A stretch of 64,000 bases of DNA, taken from Candidatus Saccharimonadota bacterium. GTDB lineage: Bacteria > Patescibacteriota > Saccharimonadia > Saccharimonadales > Saccharimonadaceae. A program made the position numbers and the translations under genes. Position 1 is the first letter of the stretch, and each line of letters begins with the position of its first letter. Below the pieces are notes generated by a model, which was not told the origin of the DNA, made no database searches, and worked only from the letters and a program-made list of their open reading frames with translations. The stretch spans positions 62,001 through 126,000 of the forward strand of contig JAPUEE010000004.1 of NCBI GenBank assembly GCA_027492735.1, written 5' to 3'. Positions 1 to 10,925 of this stretch are shown here, in pieces.

Positions 1-1062
1 AGTATAGCTATTTATGCGGGCGCTTTGTTGGTATTATTAATTTTAGCCTATTCTGGGTATAAATCGCCTAGTGTAAAGGCTGACAAGAGTCAGAATAATC
101 TCACTAGTTCAACTGCCGTTTCTGCAGCAGGCAGCGTGACGGCTGTAGCTGTTGATGCAGTACAGGCGGCTAGTTTGGCTGCTAACGTAGCTGATACAGC
201 CAATCTGTCGGTATCTGGTAGTGTTTCCGAACAGTCTGTTTCGGCTAGTACGAGCGCTGAATTGGAGCAACACGAGTCTGCAACGATCAATAAACCGCAG
301 ATTACTGATCCAACAGCAAAAGTTGAGCTAATTTCATCATATACAGCCGTCGCGGGCGACACAGCAGCCAGTATTGCCGCCAAATTCGGTGTTTCAGAGC
401 AAACAATTCGCTGGGCAAATAATTTGACTAACAGTACGGTAACTGTAGGTGCTACAGTCGTTGTTCCAGCGGTTGACGGTGTGGTGTATACGGCAAAAGA
501 AGACGTTAAGCTAGAGGATATTGCGAGTAAATATAAATCTACTGCCGATAGTATCGCTGCAGCTAATGGCCTAGACAGCAATATAGTTAGCTCGGGTACG
601 AGAATTCTCATTCCTAATGGAATATTACCAGACAATGAACGACCTGGCTATCGATCATCGGTCGTATCAAAGAATAATAGCGGCTCCGGTTCTGTCAAGC
701 CGAGTACTACCTATGTTCCATATTCAGCGGGTAACCGATATGCCTATGGCAACTGTACCTGGTATGCCTATAATCGTCGTGTTCAGCTCGGACGACCAAT
801 TCCCAGCAACCTAGGCCACGCTAAAACCTGGGATGATAATGCAGCAGCAGCTGGCTATCGAGTCGATCGTATTCCAGAGGTCGGAGCAGTCTTCCAGACC
901 GATGCAGGTTATTATGGCCACGTAGCTGTAGTAGAGAAAATTAACGCCGATGGTACCATTGTCATATCTGAAATGAACTATCACGGTGGACCAGGAACTG
1001 GCTTTGGTAAAATTAGCACACGTGTGATTAGCAACCCTAGTGCCTATAAATATATTCACTAA
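1..1062 (+). CDS. LysM and CHAP domain cell-wall hydrolase (5' truncated)
   Basis: The frame is open from base 1, so the start lies upstream of the window; a TTG at 25 is only an internal codon. The visible N-terminus is a hydrophobic membrane segment (about 18 residues), then a Ser/Ala/Thr-rich linker. Two LysM-like repeats follow, at about residues 105-150 and 153-198 counted from base 25; LysM binds peptidoglycan glycan. The C-terminal 110 residues are a CHAP amidase/peptidase domain with Cys in GNCTWYAY, His in YYGHVAVVE and a polar residue in ISEMNY, the usual Cys-His-Asn/Glu set. It should be a membrane-tethered extracytoplasmic hydrolase that cuts peptidoglycan cross-links or stem peptides, acting on its own wall or that of a host. 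A rho-independent terminator follows at once. The domain calls are firm; the biological target is inferred. Confidence 0.85.
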   Translation, partial: SIAIYAGALLVLLILAYSGYKSPSVKADKSQNNLTSSTAVSAAGSVTAVAVDAVQAASLAANVADTANLSVSGSVSEQSVSASTSAELEQHESATINKPQITDPTAKVELISSYTAVAGDTAASIAAKFGVSEQTIRWANNLTNSTVTVGATVVVPAVDGVVYTAKEDVKLEDIASKYKSTADSIAAANGLDSNIVSSGTRILIPNGILPDNERPGYRSSVVSKNNSGSGSVKPSTTYVPYSAGNRYAYGNCTWYAYNRRVQLGRPIPSNLGHAKTWDDNAAAAGYRVDRIPEVGAVFQTDAGYYGHVAVVEKINADGTIVISEMNYHGGPGTGFGKISTRVISNPSAYKYIH

Positions 1063-1078
1063 AGTTTTCAACTAATGA

Positions 1079-2410
<1,332 letters not shown>

Positions 2411-2680
2411 AAAATAAGGATATTAGAGCATATGCTTGCAAAATATTCATTTTTGGGTTACAATCGTTAGTTGATTGCCTGAAAAAGGTCGATCTTTGAC
2501 AAATTGGATACGGAAAAAAAGACAGAGTGTGACGTCGTTGCATGCGTTTAGATAACATGGGCTAGGTGTTATTTATGCGCTTGTAACGACTCCTCTTTTT
2601 AGTAGTCGTTTCTCGAAGAAGGTCACAGTGGCCCCATCCCTTGGACGGGATGATATCTGGTCGGGTAGAGACCAGAGAAA
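2411..2680 (+). promoter_or_regulatory. Structured leader upstream of the GC-rich secreted protein
   Basis: This 270-base stretch has no gene. Its last 100 bases hold three consecutive hairpins: AACGACT (2585-2591) with AGTCGTT (2604-2610); CATCCC (2635-2640) with GGGATG (2647-2652); CTGGTC (2657-2662) with GACCAG (2670-2675). The third ends just before the candidate start codons at 2681 (GTG) and 2690 (ATG). I recognise no riboswitch class; the region may be a regulated 5' UTR. Base composition turns GC-rich here, as in the gene it precedes. Confidence 0.45.
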
Positions 2681-3196
2681 GTGACAGTAATGTCTCACAG
2701 TAGTAACATCGGACGTCGGATTTTCGGACTGGCTGCTACAAGCGGCCTGATCGGTATCGGATTGACGGCCGCCCCTGGTCTGACTCCGCAAGCCAGCCCC
2801 CTGTTCACGCCCACTACGGCGCGCGCTGATGGCCTCGGTCACGATGTTCGGATCAAGAACGACAAGAATTCGACCCAACGGATTCGGGCGTGCAAGAACC
2901 GTGTCAGCGACACGAAGTGCTCTACGTGGAAGGACAAGAAGGGTAAGGTCATCAACCCACGCAAGTGGCTGAAGCGCGGCAAGGCAACCCCGAAGGGTCA
3001 GGACTGGGACGGCTTCTGGTGTCCCGCCAACTCCGTCTGCTCGGTTCGCTGGCCCAAGGGGGTGTGGTACGAGTGGTACACGAGTCCCACCTTCAGCTCC
3101 AAATTTGTTCCCGTTGGGGGATGTGCCGGCTGTACCAAGGTCGTGCGTGTCTACCCCAAGGGTGGCAACGGCGGTGGCGGTGGCGGCGGCTGGTGA
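2681..3196 (+). CDS. Small secreted six-cysteine protein, GC-rich, probably acquired
   Basis: No family is recognised. The start is GTG 2681 or ATG 2690 (MSHSSNIGRRIFGL). A basic then hydrophobic N-terminus of about 30 residues, ending near an ARADG site, looks like a Sec signal peptide. The mature part is small and basic, with six cysteines in three close groups (RACKN/KCSTW, FWCPANSVC, GGCAGC), which suggests three disulphides, and a Gly-rich tail ending in Trp. Codon use is strongly G/C-ending, unlike the A/T-tolerant neighbours, and resembles an actinobacterial gene. Since Saccharibacteria live on Actinobacteria, transfer from a host is plausible but not shown. A 236-codon frame on the opposite strand is a GC artefact. 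Confidence 0.6.
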   Translation: MTVMSHSSNIGRRIFGLAATSGLIGIGLTAAPGLTPQASPLFTPTTARADGLGHDVRIKNDKNSTQRIRACKNRVSDTKCSTWKDKKGKVINPRKWLKRGKATPKGQDWDGFWCPANSVCSVRWPKGVWYEWYTSPTFSSKFVPVGGCAGCTKVVRVYPKGGNGGGGGGGW

Positions 3197-3217
3197 TCCG
3201 GCTTTCTTCTCCTCACG

Positions 3218-3252
3218 CGATGGGCTGCGGGCTTTATGCCCGTGGCCCATCG
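3218..3252 (+). terminator. Long GC-rich hairpin after the secreted protein gene
   Basis: CGATGGGC (3218-3225) and GCGGGC (3227-3232) pair with GCCCGT (3238-3243) and GCCCATCG (3245-3252) around a TTTAT loop. No U-tract follows directly, so it may be a transferred terminator or an mRNA-end stabiliser; a second, standard terminator lies 30 nt downstream. Confidence 0.5.
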
Positions 3253-3281
3253 TGGCCCCCGTATCCAATTTGTCGTTACAC

Positions 3282-3304
3282 ACACCCGAGTAGGGGTGTT
3301 TTTT
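3282..3304 (+). terminator. Rho-independent terminator overlapping the sbcB promoter
   Basis: ACACCC (3282-3287) pairs with GGGTGT (3294-3299), and a T-run follows. The -10 of sbcB (TACAAT, 3307-3312) begins within 3 nt of the T-run, a very compact terminator/promoter join. Confidence 0.85.
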
Positions 3305-3320
3305 GATACAATAGATAGGA

Positions 3321-4739
3321 ATGGCACAAACTTTTTTCTTTTACGATCTCGAAACGAGCGGATTATCAGCCCGTAATGATCGAATCATGCAGTTTGCTGG
3401 GCAGCGGACCGGTATGGATCTCCAGCCAATCGGTGATCCAGTTAATGTTCTCGTGCGGTTATCTGACGATAGTTTGCCATCGCCCGACGCGTTGCTCGTG
3501 ACAGGTATTACTCCACAGCAGACTCTCACTGATGGTCTGAGTGAGGTAGAATTCTCACGATTATTCATTGATGAAATTGCTCTGCCGAATACGATCATAG
3601 TTGGCTATAACAATGTGCGGTTTGACGATGAATTTATTCGTCATACTCTGTGGCGCAACTTTTACGATCCGTATGAGTGGGCATGGGCAGAGGGGCGGTC
3701 GCGTTGGGATTTGCTCGATGTTGTCCGTTTATTCCGAGCCTTGCGTCCTAATGGTATTGAATGGCCAGTCGATGCTGAGGGTCGAGCAACTAATCGTTTA
3801 GAGTTGCTATCAAAGGCCAACAATCTGGATCATACTCATGCGCACGATGCCTTGTCTGATGTCGAAGCTCTGATCGGTGTCGCCAAATTGTTGAAATCCA
3901 ACCAACCGAAAATGTTCGATTACTTACTCACGATGCGCGATAAAAAGGCGGTTGCTGAACTGGTTAATTTAGAAAATCCAGAACCTTTTATCTATGCCAG
4001 TGGTCGTTATGATGGAAGATATGAAAAAACGACAGTAGCATTTCCAATTGCCCCGGGTAAAAAACCTGGTTCAGTCCTCGTCTATAATTTGCGGTTTTCA
4101 CCCAAAGATTACGTTGATCTCAGCGTTGATGACATAACAAAACGATTGACTGCCAGTTACGAGGAGCGGCGCCAGGATGGCTTTGTCCCAATTCCGGTCA
4201 AGGAACTGATGTACAATCGTTGTCCAGCTGTGGCGAAAATCAGTGCTCTCGATCAGGATTCGAGGCAGCGTTTAGATTTAGATATCGAGACGATTACCAA
4301 ACATCGGGACCAATTGCTACACCATCGTGATGTAGTCGACAAGATTACGGCTGCCTGGCAGAATCGACCAGATTTTCCAAAAAATGTAGATGTCGAGGGA
4401 CAACTCTACGATAGTTTTACGCCAGATGTTGACAAGCCAAAAATTAACGCAGTTCGTAATGCTACGGCCGAGACTCTAGCAGATTTCCATCCGAATTTTG
4501 TAGACGATAGATTGTCTGAACTATTATTTAGATACAAAGCCAGGCAATTCCCGAATAGTTTATCGGCGGACGAACGTATGGCCTGGGAACAATTCAAAGC
4601 CAATAAATTCCAGCGTGATTTACCTGGATACTATCAACATCTGGCTGAACTGGCCGAAAAAACAACCGATTCGAACAAACAGTTTGTTCTAGAGGAGATT
4701 CAATTATGGATCGAATCTATTATGCCTATTATAGACTAG
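3321..4739 (+). CDS. sbcB: Exodeoxyribonuclease I (SbcB)
   Basis: ExoI degrades single-stranded DNA 3' to 5' in recombination and mismatch repair. The 472-residue length matches the family. The DEDDh exonuclease motifs are visible: YDLETSG near residue 8 (Asp and Glu metal ligands), VGYNNVRFDDEF near 93, and HAHDALSDVEALIG near 172. The SH3-like and helical C-terminal parts follow. ATG 3321 lies 8 nt after the -10 TACAAT (3307-3312) without a Shine-Dalgarno sequence, so the mRNA should be almost leaderless. Confidence 0.92.
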   Translation: MAQTFFFYDLETSGLSARNDRIMQFAGQRTGMDLQPIGDPVNVLVRLSDDSLPSPDALLVTGITPQQTLTDGLSEVEFSRLFIDEIALPNTIIVGYNNVRFDDEFIRHTLWRNFYDPYEWAWAEGRSRWDLLDVVRLFRALRPNGIEWPVDAEGRATNRLELLSKANNLDHTHAHDALSDVEALIGVAKLLKSNQPKMFDYLLTMRDKKAVAELVNLENPEPFIYASGRYDGRYEKTTVAFPIAPGKKPGSVLVYNLRFSPKDYVDLSVDDITKRLTASYEERRQDGFVPIPVKELMYNRCPAVAKISALDQDSRQRLDLDIETITKHRDQLLHHRDVVDKITAAWQNRPDFPKNVDVEGQLYDSFTPDVDKPKINAVRNATAETLADFHPNFVDDRLSELLFRYKARQFPNSLSADERMAWEQFKANKFQRDLPGYYQHLAELAEKTTDSNKQFVLEEIQLWIESIMPIID

Positions 4740-4768
4740 CCAGACTGGACTTTTTATCCTAAACAGCG

Positions 4769-4774
4769 TATAAT
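4769..4774 (+). promoter_or_regulatory. -10 hexamer of uvrA, leaderless arrangement
   Basis: TATAAT is 9 nt upstream of ATG 4784. Transcription should start within about 3 nt of the start codon; no Shine-Dalgarno is present. Confidence 0.75.
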
Positions 4775-4783
4775 AGGCCGGCT

Positions 4784-7597
4784 ATGAGCGACAATGTGAT
4801 TAGGGTAACAGGTGCCCGCGAACATAATCTAAAAGACATCAGCGTCGAAATTCCGCGCGATAAATTAGTAGTGATTACCGGTTTATCAGGATCGGGTAAA
4901 TCTTCGTTAGCATTTGATACTATCTATGCCGAAGGTCAGCGTCGTTACGTCGAGTCACTCAGTTCCTATGCTAGACAGTTCCTAGGCCTCATGGAAAAAC
5001 CAGATGTTGATCAGATTGATGGTCTGAGCCCAGCTATTTCTATTGATCAGAAATCTGCTAGTCGTAATCCACGCTCCACAGTAGCAACAGTGACTGAAAT
5101 TTATGATTATTTACGTCTATTATTTGCGAGGGTAGGCATCCCACATTGCCCGATTTGTGGCCAAGAGGTCCATCGTCGCACTGCGCAAGCTATTATTGAT
5201 GAAATTATGCGATTAGACGGCAAACGAGTCTATATCGGAGCGCCTCTGGCAAAGCAAAAAAAAGGTGAATTTGCCCATATACCGGAACAATATCGGACCA
5301 AAGGTTTTGCGAGAGCACGCGTTGACGGAGTAGTGTATTCTCTCGACGAGTGGCCAGAGCTCGATAAACAATACAAGCACGATATTGAGCTGATAGTTGA
5401 TCGTTTAGTAATTGCGGCCGATGCCGTGAGCCGTATCACGCAGAGTGTCGAGCAGGCGTTAGAGATCGGTGGTGGTACTGTCGAGATCTTTGATGTGGAT
5501 AATGACGAAGTCCATGTTTTTTCCGAGCGGTATGCTTGTGTTGATCATCCAGAGGAACCGATTCCAGAGCTAGAGCCTCGACTGTTTAGTTTTAATGCGC
5601 CATTTGGGGCCTGCCCGACTTGTACGGGCTTGGGTTCGCGCCTCGAGGTCGATCCTGATTTAGTTCTCAATGACAATTTAACGATTGCCGAGGGCGCAAT
5701 TCGACCGTTTAACCGCGTTAATAGTGATGCCTGGTGGATGAAGAAACTCGAAGCCGTCGCCGAAAAACAAGGATTTGATTTACGTACGCCAGTTCACAAC
5801 CTATCCGAGGAATCGATTCAGCAAGTTCTATATGGTACGGGATCACAAAAATACACTGTTCAACTAGGCAACGGACGTTATTTTGATACGACATATGAGG
5901 GTGTTATTCCAAATCTCGAACGTCGCTGGAAAGAAACCGATAGTGATTTTATGCGCCGCGACATCGAGCGATTTATGCGCGAGCGCGAGTGCATGACCTG
6001 TCACGGTGCCAGGCTGAAACCGGTTGTCCAGGCCGTAACATTCAAAGGTCTCAGTATTGTCGACATTTGTAACCTAGGTGTTGATGACGCTCTCGATCTG
6101 TTTAGAAACAAGATAGAGTTAACTGATCAGGAACAAGTCATCGCAAAACAAATTTTCAAAGAAATCATTGCCCGACTCGGATTCATGAGTGATGTCGGGT
6201 TGGATTATTTGGAGCTCGGTCGGGCTGCTAATACACTATCTGGCGGTGAAGCGCAGCGCATCCGTCTCGCGACACAGATTGGTTCAGGGCTGCAAGGTGT
6301 GCTGTATGTACTCGATGAGCCATCTATTGGTCTACATCAACGCGATAATGATCGTCTCATAGCAACCCTAAAACATCTGCGTGATCTGGGAAACACCGTA
6401 TTGGTGGTTGAACATGATGAGGATACTATTCGCGAGAGTGATTATTTGATTGACGTCGGTCCAGGCGCCGGGGAACATGGCGGTCGAATTGTTGCTATCG
6501 GTACGCCGAGTGTTGTTGCTAAAAATCCTGATAGTATTACGGGTCAGTATTTATCTGGCAAGAAAAAGATTGCCATACCGAAAAAGCGTCGCCCACTCGA
6601 TCCAAAGCGCCAACTTATTGTCAAAGGTGCCCGCGAACATAACTTGAAAAACATTGATGTCGTATTTCCTCTAGGCGTTCTGAATGTTGTGAGTGGTGTT
6701 AGTGGATCCGGCAAATCTACACTAGTTAACGATATTTTAGCCAAGGAATTGTCAGCTCGACTGCATCGAGCCCACGAGGTAGCTGGAGCGCATAAAACTA
6801 TCGAAGGCATCAATCATCTCGACAAGGTCATTGTGATTGACCAATCGCCGATTGGACGCACGCCGCGTTCTAATCCAGCAACCTATACCGGTGTATTTAC
6901 GGCAATTCGTGAACTTTTCGCATCAACACCGGAAGCTAATATTCGTGGCTACAAAGCTGGCCGATTCAGTTTCAACGTACGAGGCGGTCGCTGTGAGAAC
7001 TGTCAGGGCGATGGCGTTATCAAGATCGAAATGCACTTTTTACCAGATGTTTATGTGCCATGCGAAGAATGTCATGGCAAACGTTATAACCGTGAAGCTC
7101 TAGAGATTAAATATAAAGGCAAGAGCGTTAGTGATGTGCTAGAAATGACGGTGAATGAAGCAGCTGAATTTTTCAAAAATGTGCCAGCCATCGCTCGCAA
7201 AATGAGCACTCTGGTCGAAGTTGGACTGGGCTACATTACGTTAGGTCAGCCGGCGACAACGTTTTCTGGCGGCGAGGCGCAACGTATCAAACTAGCGACC
7301 GAGCTCAGCCGACGAGCAACGGGCAAAACACTCTACATTTTGGATGAGCCGACGACAGGTCTCCATTCAGACGATGTCAACCGTTTACTCGGCGTTTTAC
7401 AGAAACTGGTGAGCGCTGGAAATAGTATGATTATTATCGAGCATAATTTGGACGTGATTAAATCTGCTGATCATGTCATTGATCTGGGTCCTGATGGCGG
7501 CCTGAATGGTGGTTACGTTATTGCCAGCGGTACACCCGAGGAAATCGTCAACGTTGATACTTCGTTTACCGGTCATTATCTCAAATCGCTACTCTAG
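4784..7597 (+). CDS. uvrA: Excinuclease ABC subunit A (UvrA)
   Basis: UvrA recognises DNA damage and loads UvrB in nucleotide excision repair. The 937-residue protein has the two tandem ABC modules: Walker [11 protein letters not shown] near residue 31 and [10 protein letters not shown] near 640, signatures [12 protein letters not shown] and [12 protein letters not shown], and DEP Walker B boxes. Zinc-binding pairs are present (CPICG, CPTC, CMTC, CENC and CEEC). It starts [16 protein letters not shown], a standard UvrA N-terminus. It is monocistronic here; uvrC lies 4 kb downstream. Confidence 0.98.
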   Translation: MSDNVIRVTGAREHNLKDISVEIPRDKLVVITGLSGSGKSSLAFDTIYAEGQRRYVESLSSYARQFLGLMEKPDVDQIDGLSPAISIDQKSASRNPRSTVATVTEIYDYLRLLFARVGIPHCPICGQEVHRRTAQAIIDEIMRLDGKRVYIGAPLAKQKKGEFAHIPEQYRTKGFARARVDGVVYSLDEWPELDKQYKHDIELIVDRLVIAADAVSRITQSVEQALEIGGGTVEIFDVDNDEVHVFSERYACVDHPEEPIPELEPRLFSFNAPFGACPTCTGLGSRLEVDPDLVLNDNLTIAEGAIRPFNRVNSDAWWMKKLEAVAEKQGFDLRTPVHNLSEESIQQVLYGTGSQKYTVQLGNGRYFDTTYEGVIPNLERRWKETDSDFMRRDIERFMRERECMTCHGARLKPVVQAVTFKGLSIVDICNLGVDDALDLFRNKIELTDQEQVIAKQIFKEIIARLGFMSDVGLDYLELGRAANTLSGGEAQRIRLATQIGSGLQGVLYVLDEPSIGLHQRDNDRLIATLKHLRDLGNTVLVVEHDEDTIRESDYLIDVGPGAGEHGGRIVAIGTPSVVAKNPDSITGQYLSGKKKIAIPKKRRPLDPKRQLIVKGAREHNLKNIDVVFPLGVLNVVSGVSGSGKSTLVNDILAKELSARLHRAHEVAGAHKTIEGINHLDKVIVIDQSPIGRTPRSNPATYTGVFTAIRELFASTPEANIRGYKAGRFSFNVRGGRCENCQGDGVIKIEMHFLPDVYVPCEECHGKRYNREALEIKYKGKSVSDVLEMTVNEAAEFFKNVPAIARKMSTLVEVGLGYITLGQPATTFSGGEAQRIKLATELSRRATGKTLYILDEPTTGLHSDDVNRLLGVLQKLVSAGNSMIIIEHNLDVIKSADHVIDLGPDGGLNGGYVIASGTPEEIVNVDTSFTGHYLKSLL

Positions 7598-7606
7598 GTG
7601 GCAGGT

Positions 7607-8260
7607 TTATTCTTTGGTAGTTGTCTTTTTACCGAACAGGATAGAGAATTGTTTTTTGATTGCTGCGCGAGTTTCCTTTTGTTTCAGAGCGTGAATCACC
7701 ATCGGTGCTACTGACAAGAATATAATGATTAATGCTGCAATTTCGATATTAACACCAGATTTTGTTAGAGCCGCCCCGGCAAAATAGCCGAGCAAGGTAA
7801 AGCTCACTGTCCAAATCAGGCCGCCAATGAGGTTAAAGATCAAAAACCTTCGGTAGTGCATCTTACTGGCACCAGCGACAATTGGTGCAAACGTACGAAC
7901 AATAGGAACAAAACGAGCCAGTACGATAGTGAGCGAGCCGTGTTTTTTATAGAAATTTTCAGCCTGAATCAGATATTTCTTTTTAAAGAACCTGGAGTTG
8001 TCTTTTTCAAATAATTTACGTCCAACTTTGCGACCAAAACTATAGCCGACGTTATCTCCTAATACTGCTGCTATGAACAGTAGTGCGATGAATAGAGTAA
8101 TGTCGATGCGTAAAATACCTTGTTGAACCATGTATCCAGCGGTAAATAGGAGGCTATCGCCAGGAAATACGAATCCAAATAGTAGTCCCGATTCTGCAAA
8201 TATGACGAACAAAATTGCTAGTACCCCGAATCCCGTGATGAAATGAATGAATGCTTCCAT
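7607..8260 (-). CDS. DedA/SNARE-associated family membrane protein
   Basis: DedA (VTT domain) proteins move or flip phospholipids or undecaprenyl phosphate and support membrane homeostasis. The sequence shows the hallmark FPGDSLLFTAGYM and a later region ARFVPIVRTFAPIVAG, with four to five membrane segments and a basic tail, about 217 residues. Of several in-frame ATGs I chose 8260 (MEAFIHFITGFG): the minus-strand -10 TACAAT (8269-8274) ends 8 nt before it, fitting the leaderless pattern. It converges with uvrA. Confidence 0.88.
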   Translation of the reverse strand: MEAFIHFITGFGVLAILFVIFAESGLLFGFVFPGDSLLFTAGYMVQQGILRIDITLFIALLFIAAVLGDNVGYSFGRKVGRKLFEKDNSRFFKKKYLIQAENFYKKHGSLTIVLARFVPIVRTFAPIVAGASKMHYRRFLIFNLIGGLIWTVSFTLLGYFAGAALTKSGVNIEIAALIIIFLSVAPMVIHALKQKETRAAIKKQFSILFGKKTTTKE

Positions 8261-8355
8261 AGGCATCCATTGTAGCATGATTAGCTTCGGTCTCTATGTT
8301 TTGGTATAATAGAACATGCAACATTTCTGACATGCGCATAAGCGAAAGGAGATAT

Positions 8356-9036
8356 ATGGGAGATAAGATTATTTTGAATGTTGAAAAACGTGAGGTGACC
8401 GGTAAACAGGCCGCTAAATTACGCCGCGAAGGGCTAGTCCCAGGCGTCGTGTACGGTAATAAATTTGATGCGACTAATATCCAGCTATCTCAGCAGGAAG
8501 CTCGTGGTGTGGTAGCGCGCGCTGGTCGTCATACGCCAATTGAGCTAAAAATTGGTGCTAAAAAGACCATTGCTCTCATTAAATCAGTCGACTATATACC
8601 AGCTCGTAGCGATATCACGCATGTCAGTTTCCAGGCAGTGCGTGCTGACGAGGTGGTAACGACCGAAATTCCATTAGTGCTCGCCGGAGCTGATGAATCT
8701 CCAGCGGCCAAGGCTGGACTCATCATTCTACCTGCAATCGAAGACGTTGAAGTCCGTGCTAAAACTGCTGATTTGCCAGAGAAGCTAATAATTGATGCAT
8801 CTGGATTGACCGAACATGGCGACAAACTAACGCTTGCGAATATTGAATTGCCAAATGGTGTCGAGCTGACCGAGGATGATCTCGATATCGTTGTGGCCAG
8901 TGTATACGAACCAGCCGCCCTCGAGGCAAAGAACGCTGCAGCTGATGCAGCTGCCGACGAAGAGCGTGCCGAAGGTGACAACGCTGCCGAGAACGTTCCT
9001 AGTGACCAGGGTGAAACTAGCGAAGAATCGAAATAG
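8356..9036 (+). CDS. rplY: 50S ribosomal protein L25 (CTC/TL5 type)
   Basis: L25 binds 5S rRNA in the large subunit. The N-terminal L25 domain (about residues 1-90, MGDKIILNVEKREVTGKQA) is followed by the beta-rich TL5/CTC C-terminal domain (about 95-185). An Ala/Glu/Asp-rich tail of about 40 residues resembles the tails on S16 and KhpA in this window. ATG 8356 is set by the Shine-Dalgarno AAAGGAG (8344-8350); an ATG at 8296 upstream is not needed. A TATAAT lies about 50 nt upstream. 226 residues. Confidence 0.95.
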   Translation: MGDKIILNVEKREVTGKQAAKLRREGLVPGVVYGNKFDATNIQLSQQEARGVVARAGRHTPIELKIGAKKTIALIKSVDYIPARSDITHVSFQAVRADEVVTTEIPLVLAGADESPAAKAGLIILPAIEDVEVRAKTADLPEKLIIDASGLTEHGDKLTLANIELPNGVELTEDDLDIVVASVYEPAALEAKNAAADAAADEERAEGDNAAENVPSDQGETSEESK

Positions 9037-9053
9037 TCTTCGGGAATCCTTAG

Positions 9054-9090
9054 AAAACCGGCCATATCATATCAATGTGGCCGGTTTTTT
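9054..9090. terminator. Bidirectional terminator between rplY and the ABC exporter
   Basis: AAAACCGGCCA (9054-9064) pairs with TGGCCGGTTTT (9078-9088). The A and T runs on the two sides let it serve both convergent genes; it touches the exporter stop codon. Confidence 0.85.
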
Positions 9091-10877
9091 TATTCCTCTA
9101 ATAAATTAGTCTGTCTATTCCACAGCCGGGCGTATTTACCGTCGCGCTTGATCAAATTAGTATGCGTATCATCTTCGACAATTTCACCATTCTCTAACAC
9201 TATAATGCGATCGAGTCCGGCGACAGTTGATAGTCTGTGGGCAATAACAATAGTGGTACGGCCGTCCATTAGATGCTTCAAGGCTTCCTGGATCAATTGC
9301 TCGCTTTCGGTATCGAGCGCTGAGGTTGCTTCGTCGAGCACGAGAATCGGTGCGTCTTTTAAGATAGCCCTGGCAATGGCAATGCGCTGACGCTGCCCAC
9401 CCGATAGTTTTACGCCACGTTCACCAGTTAGAGTATCAAAACCCTCAGGCAATGCCTCGATAAATTGGAGTGCATTTGCTTTGGCTGCAGCTTCGCGAAT
9501 TTCTGCGTCGGTAGCGCTTGGTCGTCCGTAGGCAATATTTTCCCGAATAGAACGGTGGAATAGCATAGGCTCCTGAGGAACATAGGCAATAACACTGCGC
9601 AGACTAGACTGCGTTATATCGGAAATGTTTTGATCATCAATCAGGATAGCACCATGCTGAACATCAGCGAATCGGAGCAGTAGTTTGGTCAACGTCGTTT
9701 TACCCGAGCCAGAATGCCCCACTAGTCCGACACGTTGTCCTTCTGGAATTGCGAGGGTTAAATGCTCAAATGTTTTATCCGATGCTTTGGCATCGCGATG
9801 CCAAAAGGTCACATCGCGAAACTCGACAGAACCGGTTTTTACTGCGAGATCGTAGGCACCGGCTTTGTCTTTGACGACGATAGCTTCATCGAGAATCTCG
9901 GTCATTTCATGGGCGTCGCCAAAGGCGCGATTAACATCACGTAAAATTCGGTTGAATTGCCATAATTGCCCCCAGATATTTGACGTGTAGCTGACAGCTA
10001 GAAACAGAGTACCGATTGGTACACCGAGCCAGGCATTGCCGCCAATCAAAAAGACAAACATCACGATAGCTAAAATGACGAGGATGGTACCAAAGCCAAA
10101 ATCACGGAGTAGAATTGATCGCATCAAATCGAGCGAAGCATTCTGTACCGAGCGACTCCGTTTCTCGAGGAGCGTATTCTCATGTTTTTCCTGAGCAAAA
10201 CTTTTGACGGTCGAAATATTGGTAATTGAATCAGCGAGCTGTCCAGTTAATTTGCTACCGGCAGCAGCCTCGCGTTCGTTCAATACTCGGATCTTTTTAA
10301 AGCTCACCCAGGCTACTACCATAAAGATTGCCGATAGCCCGCCGAGAACGAGGGCAAATAGTGGTAATTTAAATCCTAGGATAAGCAATGCAAATGTCAG
10401 TGATGAAATAAAAGGAATAATTTGCCAGATTGTCGTGTCGGCGAGACGCTCAAATGCACCATCAAAGCGTTTTACCTGGGTAACTAAACTGCCGCCGAAT
10501 TTATTATTATGAAAATGCATCGATTGTTCAGACAGGTGGTCAAAGCACTGCTTGCGCAAATTAAACATACCTAAAACTTCGCCTTTCCAGCACAGGAATA
10601 GTACTAGTCGCCAGCACACTAGCTCGCCAATAACCATTGCTGCAGCGTATAGCGCAAGGTGTGGGCCAAATACGGTTAACACTTGATCGGCTGCTGGTGG
10701 ATTCTCGGTCAATCGATTGATAACATCCGACATAATCCAAGCCGTAGCATACGTGTTCAAGAAAACAGCTGCCGGCATGACTATGAGAATCGGTAAAAGA
10801 TAGCGCCATTGGCGCTTGGTTTCCTGCCAGTAGTAATGCAGCGTTCGTCGAGCGATCGTGTTCTTTTTATTCACCAT
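9090..10877 (-). CDS. ABC exporter half-transporter (TMD-NBD fusion)
   Basis: This 595-residue protein has an N-terminal six-helix exporter domain (about residues 20-330) and a C-terminal ATPase domain: Walker A GHSGSGKTT, Q-loop YVPQEP, signature LSGGQRQRIA, Walker B ILVLDEATSALD and H-loop IVIAHRLST. It resembles MsbA/LmrA-type exporters of lipids, drugs or peptides and would work as a homodimer, since no partner is nearby. The substrate cannot be told from sequence. The start at 10877 (MVNKKNTIARRTL) is close to the divergent SDR gene. Confidence 0.9.
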   Translation of the reverse strand: MVNKKNTIARRTLHYYWQETKRQWRYLLPILIVMPAAVFLNTYATAWIMSDVINRLTENPPAADQVLTVFGPHLALYAAAMVIGELVCWRLVLFLCWKGEVLGMFNLRKQCFDHLSEQSMHFHNNKFGGSLVTQVKRFDGAFERLADTTIWQIIPFISSLTFALLILGFKLPLFALVLGGLSAIFMVVAWVSFKKIRVLNEREAAAGSKLTGQLADSITNISTVKSFAQEKHENTLLEKRSRSVQNASLDLMRSILLRDFGFGTILVILAIVMFVFLIGGNAWLGVPIGTLFLAVSYTSNIWGQLWQFNRILRDVNRAFGDAHEMTEILDEAIVVKDKAGAYDLAVKTGSVEFRDVTFWHRDAKASDKTFEHLTLAIPEGQRVGLVGHSGSGKTTLTKLLLRFADVQHGAILIDDQNISDITQSSLRSVIAYVPQEPMLFHRSIRENIAYGRPSATDAEIREAAAKANALQFIEALPEGFDTLTGERGVKLSGGQRQRIAIARAILKDAPILVLDEATSALDTESEQLIQEALKHLMDGRTTIVIAHRLSTVAGLDRIIVLENGEIVEDDTHTNLIKRDGKYARLWNRQTNLLEE

Positions 10878-10925
10878 ATTCTTTCTCTGTAGTCTAGTAT
10901 ACCCACTCTGTGGTAGAATGTAAAC

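Noticed and set aside
90-635. 181-codon minus-strand frame under the LysM region
   Set aside because: It is a shadow of the repetitive Ala/Thr/Val coding sequence on the plus strand, which has clear LysM and CHAP domains.
2573-3283. 236-codon minus-strand frame opposite the GC-rich secreted gene
   Set aside because: Long antisense frames are expected in GC-rich sequence; the plus frame has a signal peptide and spaced cysteines, the minus frame has no recognisable feature.
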